Below, piece after piece: positions 46,860 through 59,686 of a stretch of DNA of 64,000 nucleotides. The translations under genes and the position numbers were made by a program. Under the pieces are notes generated by a model that saw only the letters and a program-made list of their open reading frames with translations, did not search any database and had not been told where the DNA came from. This DNA is from Sphagnum compactum. Taxonomy: Eukaryota > Bryophyta > Sphagnopsida > Sphagnales. The DNA is taken from contig OZ234493.1 in assembly GCA_965153455.1 (NCBI GenBank), forward strand, positions 31,176,213 to 31,240,212, given 5' to 3'. The first letter of the stretch is position 1. Every line of letters starts with the position of its first letter.

Positions 46860-48295
46860 TAGAGAACTGGCTTGGCCATATTTCCCCAGGAAAGAAGGCA
46901 TCCAGGGAACTTAGCATCACTCACTTCCTTTGAAGAGGATCTGGAGAACTTGCACAATGGATGAAAATATGAAAAACTTTGTCCAACTTCCTTAAAGAAG
47001 GCATCCAATGAGAAAGTTGCATCAAAGACGAAAATCCAAGGAATTTAACCACAAGTAACGAAGGCATCTGAAAAACTTACAAAGTGGATGAAATTATAGG
47101 TAGCTTGGCTTGCTCCCAAGCAAGACATTTAACAAAGTTCCATACATACAATAGAGAAATTTGTAAACCCTGTGTTTGCCTGAAACACAGACTCAGATAC
47201 AAAAATTGACATAACAAAATACAAAACAAGTACACTAGCATACAACCAGACCTTAAACTCCTTTTAGCACCAAAGTTGATGCTATAAGGAGTTTCATGCT
47301 GACATTTTAATTTGCCCTAGTGCTAAACCTTCACTATTGGCTATCCCTATGTGGTGTGCCCTCATTATTTTTTAATGTTGTGTCCATTTTATGTTTTTTT
47401 TTTGGCTTCACCTTTGAATCTTATGAACTTCATCCTAGGTATTTTATTTTATTTATTTTTATCAATTTTACCCATTTTTCAGATAACTTTCATTCGAGGA
47501 TGTACTAGGATAAAGAATGAAATTAAGGTTCAAAGACAAGATGACTTTAAAGGAAAGTCTAATATGTTGTAAATGTTTTGTACATGTTTTTCCAGTATTT
47601 TATGAAAGTCTATTATTGGAATTTATCTAAAGTCTATGGCTTCAAACTATCTTTAGCACATTTTCTTTTCTTCCAACACATTATTTAGCTTGATCTTTGG
47701 AGTGGCTTTCCTGAAGCCAAGTTGTTCAGGTGCAAAGCATAACGAAATATCCCGCCTATGTTAGAACGATCTTTAGATGAGAGTCCAAGGTCCAATGAAA
47801 TAGAACAATCTTATTGGCTGAGAGTTATAAATTGGACCCATGACCTTTGGATGAGGGTCCAAGGCCAAAAAGTGACAAAGAAAGGCTAAACCTACATGAC
47901 ACCATTTTGGAGGAAAAATCAATTGGTTCAGACCTAAAAAAAGAGCTCAAAGGAGAGCTCATCATTTGAAGAACAAAGTTGCAAGCTAAGGTCCAAGGGA
48001 GGGTCCAACTCAAGGATTCAGTTTGCTTCAAATGAGTCCAAATTTGTTCCTAGGAATTTGGACCTTGGACCCCCGATCTGAAGTGGGCTTAATGATATCT
48101 TGTGCACCCTTGAAATGAATCTTCCAAGCATAACTGCCTTGCTTCCTGCCACTACTCACCTACATGGATACCTTTACCACTATCTTGTCTTTTGCAATTT
48201 TTTTTAAATACCTTTTCAAAACCTTCACCTCCTTTACAAGGCACTTTTTTTTTTTTTTCCCAAACATGAGGGAGGTGAACTAGCAATCTTCCAAA
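46860..48295. other. Intergenic DNA with minor repeats
   Basis: The words 'gaaggcatcca' (46,890-47,060) and 'gagtccaaggtcc / gggtccaaggcc' (47,780-48,070) recur without clear unit boundaries. No gene was recognised. Confidence 0.4.
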
Positions 48296-48297
48296 AG

Positions 48298-48425
48298 AGG
48301 AATTAGCCAAGCTTGGCTATAGGTTAGAGAGCCAAGTAGAATTTTTTTTGGAAAACCCCACTATATTCAAGTGACATCCTAGAAGCTAAAGTTTAAATCT
48401 GGCAAATTCAACTTTTTTTTCTTTC
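48298..48425. repeat. Dispersed repeat family copy C (diverged)
   Basis: 'aattagccaagcttggctataggttagagag' followed by 'aatctggcaaatt' resembles copies A, B and D. It is the most diverged copy. Confidence 0.45.
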
Positions 48426-48429
48426 TAAA

Positions 48430-50590
48430 TATGGCAATTTTACACCATTGCAAAAAATATCTTCTAAGGATTGAGAATTCCTTTTTTTGATTGCCAAGTG
48501 ATGAGAATTCTCCCAAAAACAAAACATTGCTCCTTTACCATTATATTTACCTCTTTTTCACATAAATTATTTTTCACAATGAAACCAAATGATTATAAAA
48601 TTATTAATTAATATGAAAATTTACATTAAAAGATCAGTAATTAAAAGTTTTAAATGATCATAAAATTCTAAAATATAGAATTTTTATCAAAGTAAAATAT
48701 AAATATGAATTTAAATTATAATTTTTAAAAATTCTCACTATATAACCTTGGCTTAATCTAGAGCTTTTTTTCCTTGGTCACAAGGTTCTAGTTATTGCAT
48801 TTTCTAGTTATTACATTACTTTCCATCATCCAACAGACTTTTAAAATAAAATAAAAATAAAAATTTACCCACATTGGATTTTCAAATTTGTGAAATTGAT
48901 GGAATTATATTTAAGAGTGCTCCTCCCCACATATGTGTACTTAATACATGACCATGGACCTACCCATAAGCAAATATGACATGTTTCATACTATACATGG
49001 CCTCCATTTTATTCAATTTTCGTAAAATAAATTTGATTTCAAAATGACTACCTTGGCACACGGGCCTAAAAAAGCCCATCATCAGCAAAATTCTTATTAG
49101 AGGAAAAGACATCTCGAGGTACAAGTTCATTTACATGTTGAAGGTTGGAGCCCTAAGGAATTAGTGCAATGTGAATGGATGAAAAATGCTCTGTAAAATC
49201 ATTTTGAATAATGTTTCATGGTCTAACAACCTTCATGCCAGGCCCAACTATTTGAGGTGGGCATGTGTTAGACCATGAGCCCAAAAAGCCATGATAAAAT
49301 TTTATTTTTGTTGTTCCCATTGTGTTCCCATTGAAGTTCTCACTAGGTTCTCAATGTGTTCCCCAACATGTTCCCAATAGCTCCTCACTATATCCTATAT
49401 TTTGCCCTAAGTTCTATTCTTGAAAACCTATATACCAAAACCAAATGGAGGAGATTACAACATATCTTTATCACCATAGCCACTGTCAAGGGGGCCTAAG
49501 AGCAAGGAATAAGGATTTGATCACATGTGTCACAAGGTGACCTAAAGTTTTGAAAATGTGTGTGACAAACTATTTGAAAAAAATATGTAGTATTCAAACA
49601 TTGAATGACCACATATTACCTTGGATTTGGATGATTTACAATAATCATGCTTTAGTGTTTTCACACACTAATTCATGTGAAAAAAATAATAGTAGACAAA
49701 TTTGATCAAACTTCTTGCATCATGAAAAGTATTGTAGCTTAGCCAAGGTTGACACATTAAACATGTATTCTCAATTGGTTTGAGCCTTTGAAAGTCCAAT
49801 GTGATGGGTACCACTGGTGAACAACAACCAAATTCAAGGATTGGAAGCAAAGAAAAACCCTTGTTGACAAACTTCATTTTCAGAAGTAGGAAAGTGTCGA
49901 GTTGCTTCACTTTTGGAACCAAATTTTCTCGTGATTTGTTTTTTTGGGGTTCAATTTCCTAGGTGGGGAGACTTGGACTTTTTGATAGTTCATGTAATAC
50001 AGATAATTCTACGAAATTTTTAAACAATCTTATAGTTTTAGCCTTGTCAAAGAGAAGGGCTTGAGATGACGGTTTGTATAACAATTTGGAACATGTATAG
50101 AAATTTGATGATTTTTCTTAAAAATTTTGTCAACTTCTGGCTATTGAAAATCTCCCAAAAAAATTGATTTTTCACTTTTTAATTTAGTATAGCTTTTTGG
50201 CTATATATAGCCAGCCAAAAAAAAAAAGGCTAGTCTGCACCTAGTTTTAGGAATTGTGTCCTAGGGCCCTTATTTTGGGAATGCCCTCACCTATGGGCTT
50301 TACCCATCAAAAAGCACAAGGTACATGTTGTCATGGACTTCATCATACGTAGACTACAAGGCTCATATCACACATGAGTTTATGGCAATTGGACCCTGTG
50401 ATTCAAAATCCCATGAATTCCTTCCATACTATGGAAATCATGAAATGCATTTTGAGTGGGCTTGAGCTCTTGTGTGAAGTGAGAATAAAGCATGTTGAGA
50501 GACCTTTGCACACATTTTAATTCACCACAAACTTACCCTTTCTGAAAACATTCTAAATTTTATTTGGAATACAACCACGAACTCCGCTAA
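48430..50590. other. AT-rich intergenic DNA
   Basis: No gene or bounded repeat was recognised. Confidence 0.45.
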
Positions 50591-50594
50591 CAAG

Positions 50595-50722
50595 AGTAAC
50601 CCTCAAAGTCAGTCCACCTACAAGACTTTCACCTACTCACCAGCTGGTTTGAACCTTGGACCTTTTTCATACCATACAAGGTTCCTACTTTGTACCATTG
50701 GAGCCATCATCCCCAATGGTCA
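50595..50722 (-). mobile_element. tRNA-derived SINE, second copy
   Basis: Read on the minus strand, it has an A-box-like TGGCTCCAATGGTA and a B box GGTTCAAACC (around 50,646-50,656), followed by 'gaaagtcttgtaggtggact'. The order and spacing match the SINE at 34,850-35,042, although the similarity is lower. Confidence 0.55.
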
Positions 50723-51346
50723 TCCATTTTAATTTGCAAGCATTCCTTAGGTCAACTCAAAGCCAAGTTGCAATCCCATAGCCTTTTCCTCCAATTAATC
50801 ACTTCATGGTCCAAGGGTTCTCAACTCTAAGTGTGAACTCCCCCTTAGACTTTATCCATGGCATACTCAAAAATTCTAAGGAAGTTTCATCCTTGAAGAC
50901 TTAGGGGTACACTTTAATTGGTTGCAACTTGCAAATTGTCAATCAAAATGTAGTTGTGGTGGGGTGAACATGTGTACTTAAATCAAATATCCTAATTTAA
51001 GGTTTTACCAAAAGAATTGAATTTATGATCCCAGAATGGACCTATCTATCACCCATCCTAATTAAAGGTTTGTCCAAAAGGACCCAAGTTGTCAGCTTCA
51101 TGGGCTTATTGCATGGATGATCGGTTGCTTACAAACTGGATAGTCTGACATTTTTCCCTCCACAAAATGGGGAGGTTGGTCATCTGCATCATGTAGGTGG
51201 TTCTTTGACGGTGGAGCACACTTGGTCTGATTCTTGAAATACCATAGCCTACCACATCAAAAAATGTATTTATTTATTTCAAAAAATATATTTCGTTCTT
51301 AATTTTTTGAATAGTATCGTTTCATCATCCACAATTAAAACGAATA

Positions 51347-51403
51347 TCGAATAATTTCAATACTCATATGAGATATTGTCATATGAGTATTGAAATTATT
51401 CGA
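51347..51403. repeat. Near-ideal hairpin, 25-bp arms, 7-nt loop
   Basis: Bases 51347-51371 are perfectly complementary to 51379-51403, with loop gatattg. There are no mismatches in the arms. The surroundings are AT-rich intergenic DNA with no flanking duplication noted. It could be a recent foldback insertion or a hairpin precursor of small RNAs. Confidence 0.85.
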
Positions 51404-51409
51404 ATCATA

Positions 51410-52945
51410 GCCTATGATAATTCTCAATACCTTAGCTTGATATTTTTCAAAAAAAAATTGTTGCAATAGAGTTATCCATAAAGTTTCACTATTAGGGGGC
51501 GAGAGCAGCCAGTTTCGGCATAATAGGGCATCAAACCCAGAACTGGGAATGAAAATTTTACAAAGCAAAATAACTGGGACCCAAACTAGTTTTCCCAACA
51601 GTTTCATCCTGTCTTTCCTTTTTCCTGAGCACAGACACTGTACAAGTACTATAATTAGTCTCCAACCTTCTGCATTAAATGCTGAGTTTCGGCATTTTCA
51701 TACTGAGATTTAGTAAAATTTCATTACTTTGCGGACACCACTGAAAGAGGGGATAGGGGGTGAAAACAGGCCCAAAGACAGGGTGAAGAGCCGGTGATTT
51801 CCTTGGTAACTCTAATATCTGAAGGATGATTTGATGATGAAGCTGACCCAAGAGTAATGGGGCGGGTCGTTTGACCCATAGATTTCGGCTGAAAACATTT
51901 GGACCATGAAAATGAAGGTTGTCAATATCCTGAGTGTCTTGGCCCACGATGTAGGCCATTTTACCTCACAATGTTTGACCCTTTGGTTTATGACTTGTAG
52001 TTACACACAAGGATGCACTTGGTATTTCCACAACCAGCTGACCCAATCCTGAAGGAAGTAAGAACTATGGAACAATCATGTCCTCGGTCATTTGTGTTTC
52101 GTGCATTGCCAACATTGCCAAATTATGTTGGGCAAGGTGCTAGCAAGGTGCTAGCGATCATCCCAACATAATGGACAAAGTGAAGACCATTCCAGGGCAT
52201 GAGGGTCTGGGATGGCAAGAGATTCAACGAACTTTTTTAAAAATGCGAGTTCAACAAGAGAGATTCTTTTTTTGAATAATAAATATGGGGGTCAAGTGGG
52301 GATAAGAACCAAAGAAACATGGGTTACAACCTTGAATTTGTTGGACTTCTAAACATTTGAATTGCACATTCATTGAACTCATCGAGGGTCTCTAAGTATA
52401 AATTCAACACTTTTAGGATTTAATATTAGCCTTTCGAAGGCTTCACTCAAGAAAGTCAAGGTACCAATTCAACGTGTAGGTGATGCAAGGTGTTATACTC
52501 CCCCATTGAAGTTCACCACATTGATGTCATTTTGTGCGTTGCATGACTTTGCACAAAACCGTGTGATTGATCATATTTTGATGTTTGACATGTTCTACAA
52601 CTCCTCATGGAATTCAGACCCATGTGTGCACAAAAGTATCACTAGCCTACTTCGTGAAACAAGTGGATTCAATTTTGTATATATATTTCACTTTTCAAGT
52701 TATTAGTCAAACCCGTGCACAAAATCATGCAAGGAATCACAATCCATTTTGTACACCCAATTAAGCAAAGTTCAATGGGTGTGTTTACCATTCTCCATAG
52801 GTGATGGTTCACCTCGACCAACAAGGACATTTAAAAAGTTAAGTTTGATGACTAACAAGGACATTCTAAATGTTTGTTTAACGACCAACACAGACCCAAG
52901 GTTTTTTTAAAAATCAAGTTTGTGATGTAACGAAACTGGTGATTA
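51410..52945. other. Intergenic DNA
   Basis: Apart from a short direct repeat ('gcaaggtgctagc' at about 52,133-52,154) nothing was recognised. Confidence 0.4.
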
Positions 52946-52949
52946 CCCA

Positions 52950-53170
52950 CAAGATAATTTAGCCAAATCTGGCTATAGAGAAAATATGAAAGTTGAAAAC
53001 CTCAAGAATCTGTTTATGTTTTGGCTACCTGCTGGAATCTGGCATAGATATCTAGTGAAAGTTTGATTTATTGTGTTTGAAAACTGGCAAATTAGGGCCA
53101 TTTTTTTCAGAAAAATCTTTTACATTTGCCAAAATCATATTTCCCAGGTTGAAAAACAGCGAAAATTTCC
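52950..53170. repeat. Dispersed repeat family copy D
   Basis: 'tttagccaaatctggctatagagaaaatatgaaa', 'tttggctacctgctggaatctgg' and 'ttttttcagaaaaatctttta' align with copies A and B in order. Confidence 0.6.
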
Positions 53171-53174
53171 AGGA

Positions 53175-54790
53175 AAAAAAGATTGCACATACCCATCTAA
53201 AGATTTGTTTGAATTCTTTTGTGTGAGACTAGACTTTGTGAAGGAAGGTTAGATTTTGTTGTTTTAATAATTTAATTATAATCAAAATTGGCAAAACCTC
53301 TCTATGGATGATTGTCATCTTGGCTACATTACAAATTTGGTTTAGAGACACTGATTGGGAACTCAAATTATGTTCACAGTTATATCTGCACATTCTGAAA
53401 GTTGGGTTTTGTACCCAACACCCAACATAGTATAGGTGCTTTATGTGTATCCCAAATTTCAGCAAGAAATATTTTTTTATTCAAAAAACATTCAAAAGAA
53501 TGTGTTCTTAAATATGGAATAATAAAAGTCAGCTACCCTATGTCCATGCAATAAGCTTACTAAAGGCTAGAGGCTTGGAGTCATCACTCTAAAGCTACCT
53601 TCAGACCTGATGTTATCTTGCACTACCAATTTCCAAATTCAAGAATATCACAATCTTTAGGGTACATATCCATGAAGGGGTCAGCCACCTATTATTTGAC
53701 CTTATACACTAAGATCAAATTAATGGGGATTGTGATTCCATCACATTCAAAAAATTTAAAATCCAAAGGATCCAAAGGATCCAAAGAAATTCAAAAATCC
53801 AACTAACCTTAAAGGGTAGAGATGTATTTTTTAGGTTGCAACACCCTTCAGCTTGCAAAATGTCCCAAAACAAAGGGAAATTTTCCACAACCTTTCCAAA
53901 GAAAATAAAATTATATTGTACTAAGGAACATTGTTTATTTCTTTTGTTTACATACTTGTCATGAGATTGAAATGCCCCTCCCCCCCCACCCCCAATCATG
54001 CTCTTGGTATGGTTGAAAATTGCTTTGATGGGCAGGTGTACCAAGCTGATTTTCTAAAGTTTGGACATATGGTGCAAAGAGTTATTGAATATTGAACAAT
54101 TTTGTAAAAGAAAATTCCAAAAAATCAAAACTAAAAATTTTAAGGAAATTGAGGCCAACTTTTGATATTGATAAAAAAGCCCTTGATGAGTGAGAGTCCT
54201 TGGAGATGATTTCATAATTTTTAAACCTAATATGTGGGAGATACTAAATTTTGAGTTACTTTTCTCATTCAAAATTCAATTTTCCCTTTCAAAATTCATA
54301 CAATTAAGTCAATAGCACAAGCCACATTAGGCACAATTTTAATTGGCTTGCACTATTTGTCTTAAGTTTCAAAAAGGGTTTTTGAATCAGCAAGATATTC
54401 AATGTTACATTTTCGAAAGATTTAGTGCACGTTTTCAAACATAACTTAATTAATTCTGAAAAAGTGTAGTTTTTAAAAATTCTGCAATTCATGAAAATGG
54501 TATTGAAAATTAAATTTGAACATGTAATTTCCAAGGGATATTATTGTAATTTTTATAATTAAGTATGTTTAACATTCTATTATTTCATAGCATACAGAAA
54601 AATACCCATTTATTTCGTGCGGCTCCTTGTAGTAGATATTAAGGCCTCATAATCATCCACACGAGCAAAGGAAAGGCTATTGTGCAAGCAGTTTACATCA
54701 TTGATATCGAGGGTACACAATTGGAAGAAGATTAAGGGCAAAGATTAAACAATCGAGTTGCCTATCAAGCTAGACAAAGGGGACCATTCT
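53175..54790. other. AT-rich intergenic DNA
   Basis: No gene was found. A C-rich run (about 53,978-53,993) and a short GGATCCAAA repeat (53,763-53,788) are the only features noted. Confidence 0.4.
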
Positions 54791-54799
54791 TTGAAGAAG

Positions 54800-56030
54800 G
54801 GGCTTGCCACAATATGAAGATTGTGTGTTGGCATTGCAATGTTTTTCATTGGATGGCAAAGAAGCCAGCAAACAATCCTTTTGCAAATCTATTATTTCAT
54901 AAGTGTGTTGTCTCAAGGAAAACTTTGATTCTTGTTACTTAGACAATCACGTGCATTACAATAATTGTTTGATGGAGATGATATGGTTCCAAAGGAATTT
55001 CATGATAACATATGACGATGCTACAATGTATTTGCTTTTATATGCGCGTCAATCAAGTTCACACATTGGGCCCTAGACCATTTTGTTTCCATGTCCATGA
55101 AAGATTGACTGGGCACAAATGTGGTGCTTTGTTACATGAACCCAATAAACAACCAATACTTATGCAACTATATGTATATGACATGAATGAAACCCTACAA
55201 GCTCAAATGTGAGGAAATTCAAAAGTGCACCCAAATACACTGTTGACGTTGCACCTTCTACTTCAATATAAACGTTTTGTTATTATGAAAACAAGATTAT
55301 GAAACCTCACATGAGGAATAAGGACGAGGGCAATGATCATCTACATTTGGCAATGCATCTACATTTCTAACATGGAAGAGATGCTTGATGATATATAACC
55401 TTCCTCAAACCAATGAAATAGCAATTTTTTTGCCTAAACATGAAGAGTTTCCAAATGCACGTCATGACATAATGATGTACTTGTGAGGAGGTGCATTGCA
55501 TTGCACTAGCGAATACCATACTTCATGCTTGTTACATTGCATCTTCTTTTCCCTTATGTTGAATTAGAATGCTACCCAAATATCCCACTTGTCATACATG
55601 TGCATCACAAAATACATAATTCAAATAAAAATTTTCTCATATCATTTGCATCCAAAAACTAAGGAATATTTATAATACATCATGCTAAAAATGTATTCCA
55701 TGAGTTTATGGTTGATGCTAGAAAAATAACAAAGTGTTTACTTTATTACATTGAATAGAAATGATTCAAAGCAACATTGAGACCCAATGTATATCAAAGC
55801 CTTGCAGATACAATTTAGGGGATGCCACAAATGAAAAAATAAAACTTCAAAATATTGGACATAGGGTTATCTTGATCATTTGTGCGTAACTTTCACTGTT
55901 CATGTTTGAGATCTTTCAAGATTCCATGGCCATCACTTGATATTTCAAGCACCATGACATATTTGGAACAATGACTGCAAACCTTGAGTGACTTGAGATC
56001 TCAACTAGATTATTGTCCTTGGAATGTGTT
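54800..56030 (+). pseudogene. Dead Helitron: Helitron_like_N domain
   Basis: Reading across several frames, the strand carries the Helitron N-terminal domain in order. First is a Cys-rich start, CWHCNVFHWMAKK (from ~54,824). Then come TYDDATMYLL, RPFCFHVHERLTGHKCGALLHEP and LMQLYVYD (55,012-55,212). Next is ARHDIMMYL, a stop, then GGALHC..SEYHTS (~55,457-55,535), followed by FHEFMVDARKITK and PNVYQSLADTI (~55,700-55,815). It ends with EIFQDSMAIT, a stop, then YFKHHDIFGTMTANLE (~55,908-56,000). These blocks match the replication-initiator side of plant Helitrons, which transpose by rolling circle. Multiple stops and frameshifts kill it. The catalytic HUH/Tyr block and the PIF1-type helicase were not found, so it is truncated or too decayed. 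Confidence 0.8.
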
Positions 56031-56219
56031 TTTAGCTATCCATGCATGGTCACCTATAAAAAGTTGCCTTTCATTTTGTACATAGCCCTTCATTTGCAAG
56101 AATTTAGTTTTTACAAGGCTCATCCTGATGAATTGTTCAATGTATACTACTAATGTGGCCTATGCCACTAGCCCAAGAGTGAACTTGTTATCTAACTAAT
56201 TGAATTTGAAATTTGAGGT

Positions 56220-56480
56220 TTTTATTGAATTTCCAATGACAAAAATTACTCAAAATTCAGCACAAAATACATAACCAGCAAGAGGCAATAAGCTTGTATC
56301 ATAGTGGAAACTGAAAAATCCAAATCCTGACAGCTCCTGCTTTGGAATCACAAGGGATACAAGATTGGAGTTGTCTGGTGGGGAGCTTGGAACCAATTTT
56401 TCCGAGCATGACCTCAGAGACTGAGGCTTAAGCCTAAATTCAAGCCTGGGTATAGACAAAAACTAGAATCCTACTACTGT
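56220..56480 (-). other. Open stretch with polyadenylation-like signal, possible 3' UTR
   Basis: On the minus strand, 56459-56250 is open but unrecognised. Just downstream lies AATAAA (around 56,223-56,228). It could be the 3' end of the transcription unit that gave rise to the kinase relic. The evidence is weak. Confidence 0.25.
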
Positions 56481-56483
56481 AGA

Positions 56484-56760
56484 AGAATCATTCTTTTGCT
56501 TTTGACAAAGAGACAAAGCTTGAAGAATCATTCTTCTTTCTTCTAATCAAAAAGAGATCAAAGCTTGAAGAATCCTTACTCTTCCTCTGACCAAAAAGAT
56601 CAAAGAATCATTCTTTTGCTTTTGACAAAGAGACAAAGCTTGAAGATCATTCTTCTTTCTTCTAATCAAAAAGAGATCAAAGCTTGAAGAATCCTTACTC
56701 TTCCTCTGACCAAAAAGATCAAAGCTTGAGGAATCATTCATCTTCTTCTGACAAAGAGAC
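56484..56760. repeat. ~120-bp tandem repeat, about 2.3 copies
   Basis: 'gaatcattcttttgcttttgacaaagagacaaagcttgaag...' starts near 56,484 and again near 56,604 with one single-base difference noted; a third partial copy follows. Inside each unit, 'caaagcttgaagaatc' itself recurs. Confidence 0.85.
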
Positions 56761-56989
56761 CCCTAACATAAGGTTAAAAATGTAAAATCTTTAAGGGCTC
56801 CAACACATGTACATGCATCAGCTCACAGGAATAGTGTCTGTGTGCAAGGTAAAGTTCCAAAGACAATGTTTGCATGAATGACAAAATAGATGCAACCATT
56901 TCCACCTTGACAATGAAATAAACAACTGCCCTAATTCCTAACTTTCACCTCACATAAAAGGCAATGCATGAAAGGTTACAGTTCAAATA

Positions 56990-57385
56990 CCCAAGGAACA
57001 AGATCACATGCTCCCCAGCAGCCCTTGTATGGTCAAAAGCCTTCTGATCAGTGATTCAACTCCAACAGGACAACCCCAAAACTGCACACATCTGACTTCA
57101 ATGTCAGCTGACCAGTTGTGGCACATTGAGGTGCACAGTATCCATAGGGGCCCATGACATATGTGGAGATATGACTGTTATCCCCAACAGATCCAAGAGT
57201 GACCAGGCCAAAATCAGACAACTTGGGATGGAACCCTTCATCCACAAGAATGTTTGAGGGCTTGTATCTCTGGTATATCACAGGTGGGCTTGCCTTGTCA
57301 TGCAGGTACTCCAACCCTCTTGCTGTCCCTGCAGCAATCTTCATCCTTGTGTTTCAACCCAAAGCCTCCTTGTCTGGCAGCAGAT
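56990..57385 (-). pseudogene. RLCK-VII (PBS1/PBL-like) kinase fragment, inactive
   Basis: An exon with a good acceptor (GCATGCAG|ATCTG, starting at 57385) encodes DLLPDKEALG, a TGA stop (57356-57354) where the family has Trp, then [19 protein letters not shown]. It continues through [30 protein letters not shown] and [17 protein letters not shown]. The catalytic loop usually read as YRDLK is YQRYK, so the catalytic Asp is gone. APEYA has become APQCA, while DFG is kept. After 57048 a small disruption shifts the frame, and KAFDHTRAAGEHVI can still be read to about 56,995. The family acts in receptor-coupled immune and growth signalling. The N-lobe was not found upstream. The retained splice site argues against a processed retrocopy. 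Confidence 0.75.
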
Positions 57386-57999
57386 CTGCATGCAAAAACA
57401 CAACATTCAAAACAAGTGCATTTCACCATTTTCACCATCAAATACAATGCCACAGCCCCTGCTGCAATTGCCGGTGAAAGCATTGATATTAGCCCCCCTG
57501 TAACTTGTGATATGAGCGCTAGGGAGCATATTTTGGTTGAAGTCTTCCCTCCATGCATATTGACAGAGAGTTGAATGATGTAAATTGGGACATACCACTT
57601 ATCTGAACACATGGAAAAGAAGAAAGTTGGCAACAACTGCACACATTGCAGCAGTAGCAAAGGATTTGATTGTCAACCCAACAGAGCTAGAATAATAGTA
57701 GGGTAAGTAATGGAATGATCTTCTTATGCATGGAAAGCACATGGAATTGAAAGATGCAGATCTTCTTCACCCAATTCTTCAAAACATGGGTTTCTTCTGA
57801 AGATCAAACACAAAAATCATGGAACAACCAAAACACAGTAGAATTGAAGAAGAGAGACATACATGCAAGCAAAATAGCTAATATCCTAATAAGCTCTTGT
57901 TATCCTTGGAGGATTCCCAGGTTTAGGGTTTCGGAAACTAAATTTTGACACAAACACAATCCTGCAAAGCAAGAATTGTACCATCAAGCTTGGCAACTG

Positions 58000-59400
58000 A
58001 GAAAAATCTGGTGGTAGAGAATCTGATGTTTCATACCCATACTGGCCAACTTTGAGGCATTAAACCAAATTCTGCATAATTCACTGATAGAGGAGGATTT
58101 ATGTAATGAGGACCATAGGATCAGGTTTTGGGAGCTCAAGTGGTGGGTCACTTTTTCGGAAGGAGAAATGGAAGCCACATCATCATTGTGACAGCCAAGT
58201 TCTCCAAAGATGTTGCTTCTTTTTGGTGTGCATAACTCAGTGGCAAAGGTATACTGTAAAATATAGCAGGCATTCAGGTGCATCTGTACGATGCACAAAG
58301 TGGATGGAAGTACCACCACATAAAGACTAAAAATGTTGGCCCTTACCTACAACAGAAAGGCTCCCTCTGCCGAGATCCATATCTGAAGGCTACAGCTCTG
58401 TGCACTGACATAGTTCATTAATATCAGACCCTGAGGCAAGTAGATGACCTAAAAGGAATAGGTTACTCCACAGGGACATGAACTGCCAGAGTACTCTCTG
58501 AAATCATAGCCTGATTTTTATCCATAGTCCCAATGCCAAAGTTTGTAGTAAAAATGGTTCCACAATCTGCACTAAAACTGCCAAAACTCAAGTGTGTGCA
58601 ATCTGCTTCAGGCACCTGAAGATGACTTGGAATGACTACTGGATGTTGATACTGCATGCTACAAGACTAAAGTGAATCCACAATTCTGTCCATTTCCTCA
58701 ATTGTTCTTGGTGGAACCTGTGCATCTGTGGCCAATCAACCATTATCTGATGCTGAGGCTTTGACATTCCATTCCAACCCAGCTCCAGATGCTGCTCTTG
58801 TTCAAAATAATGACATTAAGTTCAACTTAAATGGCAATAACTCCGCTCTTGCAACCCTTCCAACTCACATGTGAAACAGGCAAGAATGCCACCTGCGATT
58901 TCCCAGAAAGTACTCTACCCATATGTTAAGCTGAAACCTTAGATGAGATAACCAGTGGCATGTGACAAAAGACTGGAAAGTTCCAAAGTTGGGAAGGAAA
59001 AACAAGTGGAAGTTTAAGGGGAGTATACCTTTCTTAGTACCCACAGGTTGTTGCTGGGATGGATATGTGGACCTGCCATTGAACTGACTTCCACCATGTC
59101 CTAGTTCAGAACTGTCAATTCCTCCTGTCTGCTAGGATTGTGATTCATTGGGCCTCCATCTTCAACAGCAGTGGCTTCCTCAGTAGCCAGGTTTTGCATT
59201 AATTGCAAATTAACAGGGTGGAGAGGGGAGGGGGTCCTTATCACCTGTGCTTCCAATCTGTTTCTACACCAGTTGGTGTTGCAACCTGTGGTGGCAACAA
59301 TCTCACAACAGGGCCTGCATCTACAGAGACAGAACTTGAAAGGTGATCTCCAACAGGTCGTTGGTTTCAACCTGTTCATACATCATGTTTGATTGCATCT
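58000..59400 (-). pseudogene. GIP1-like (GBF-interacting protein family) fragments
   Basis: On the minus strand, 58657-58463 reads HPVVIPSHLQVPEADCTHLSFGSFSADCG, which resembles the conserved central block of plant GBF-interacting protein 1-like proteins. Further fragments in the same direction are AEEATAVEDGGPMNHNPSRQEE-like sequence near 59,190-59,110 and, near 58,060-57,990, YAEFGLMPQSWP and YETSDSLPPDFSQLPS in adjoining frames. No continuous frame joins them, so this is a decayed copy or widely spaced exons. The assignment rests on by-eye similarity of one block. Confidence 0.45.
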
Positions 59401-59686
59401 TGTGCCCCAAAAGTCTGGGAATCTGACAATGGAATGGAATTCAGACTGCTCTGAAAGTGCACATCACTCCCAGCTTGTTGAAGCCAAAAGGTCTCAAAGT
59501 AGAGTTAGATGTTGAAGGTCTCCTGTGGAATCAAAAGTGGAGGAAGCTTGGGGGAATACTGTTGGAAGGGGATTCTTTGGCTTGTCACCTGGCCCTCAGG
59601 AAATGCAAACAGTTGGAGAAAGCTGAGTTTCTCCTCCTGTTAAAGCAGCCTCCTGATATAGTGATTGACAAGACAGATTACTGGCA

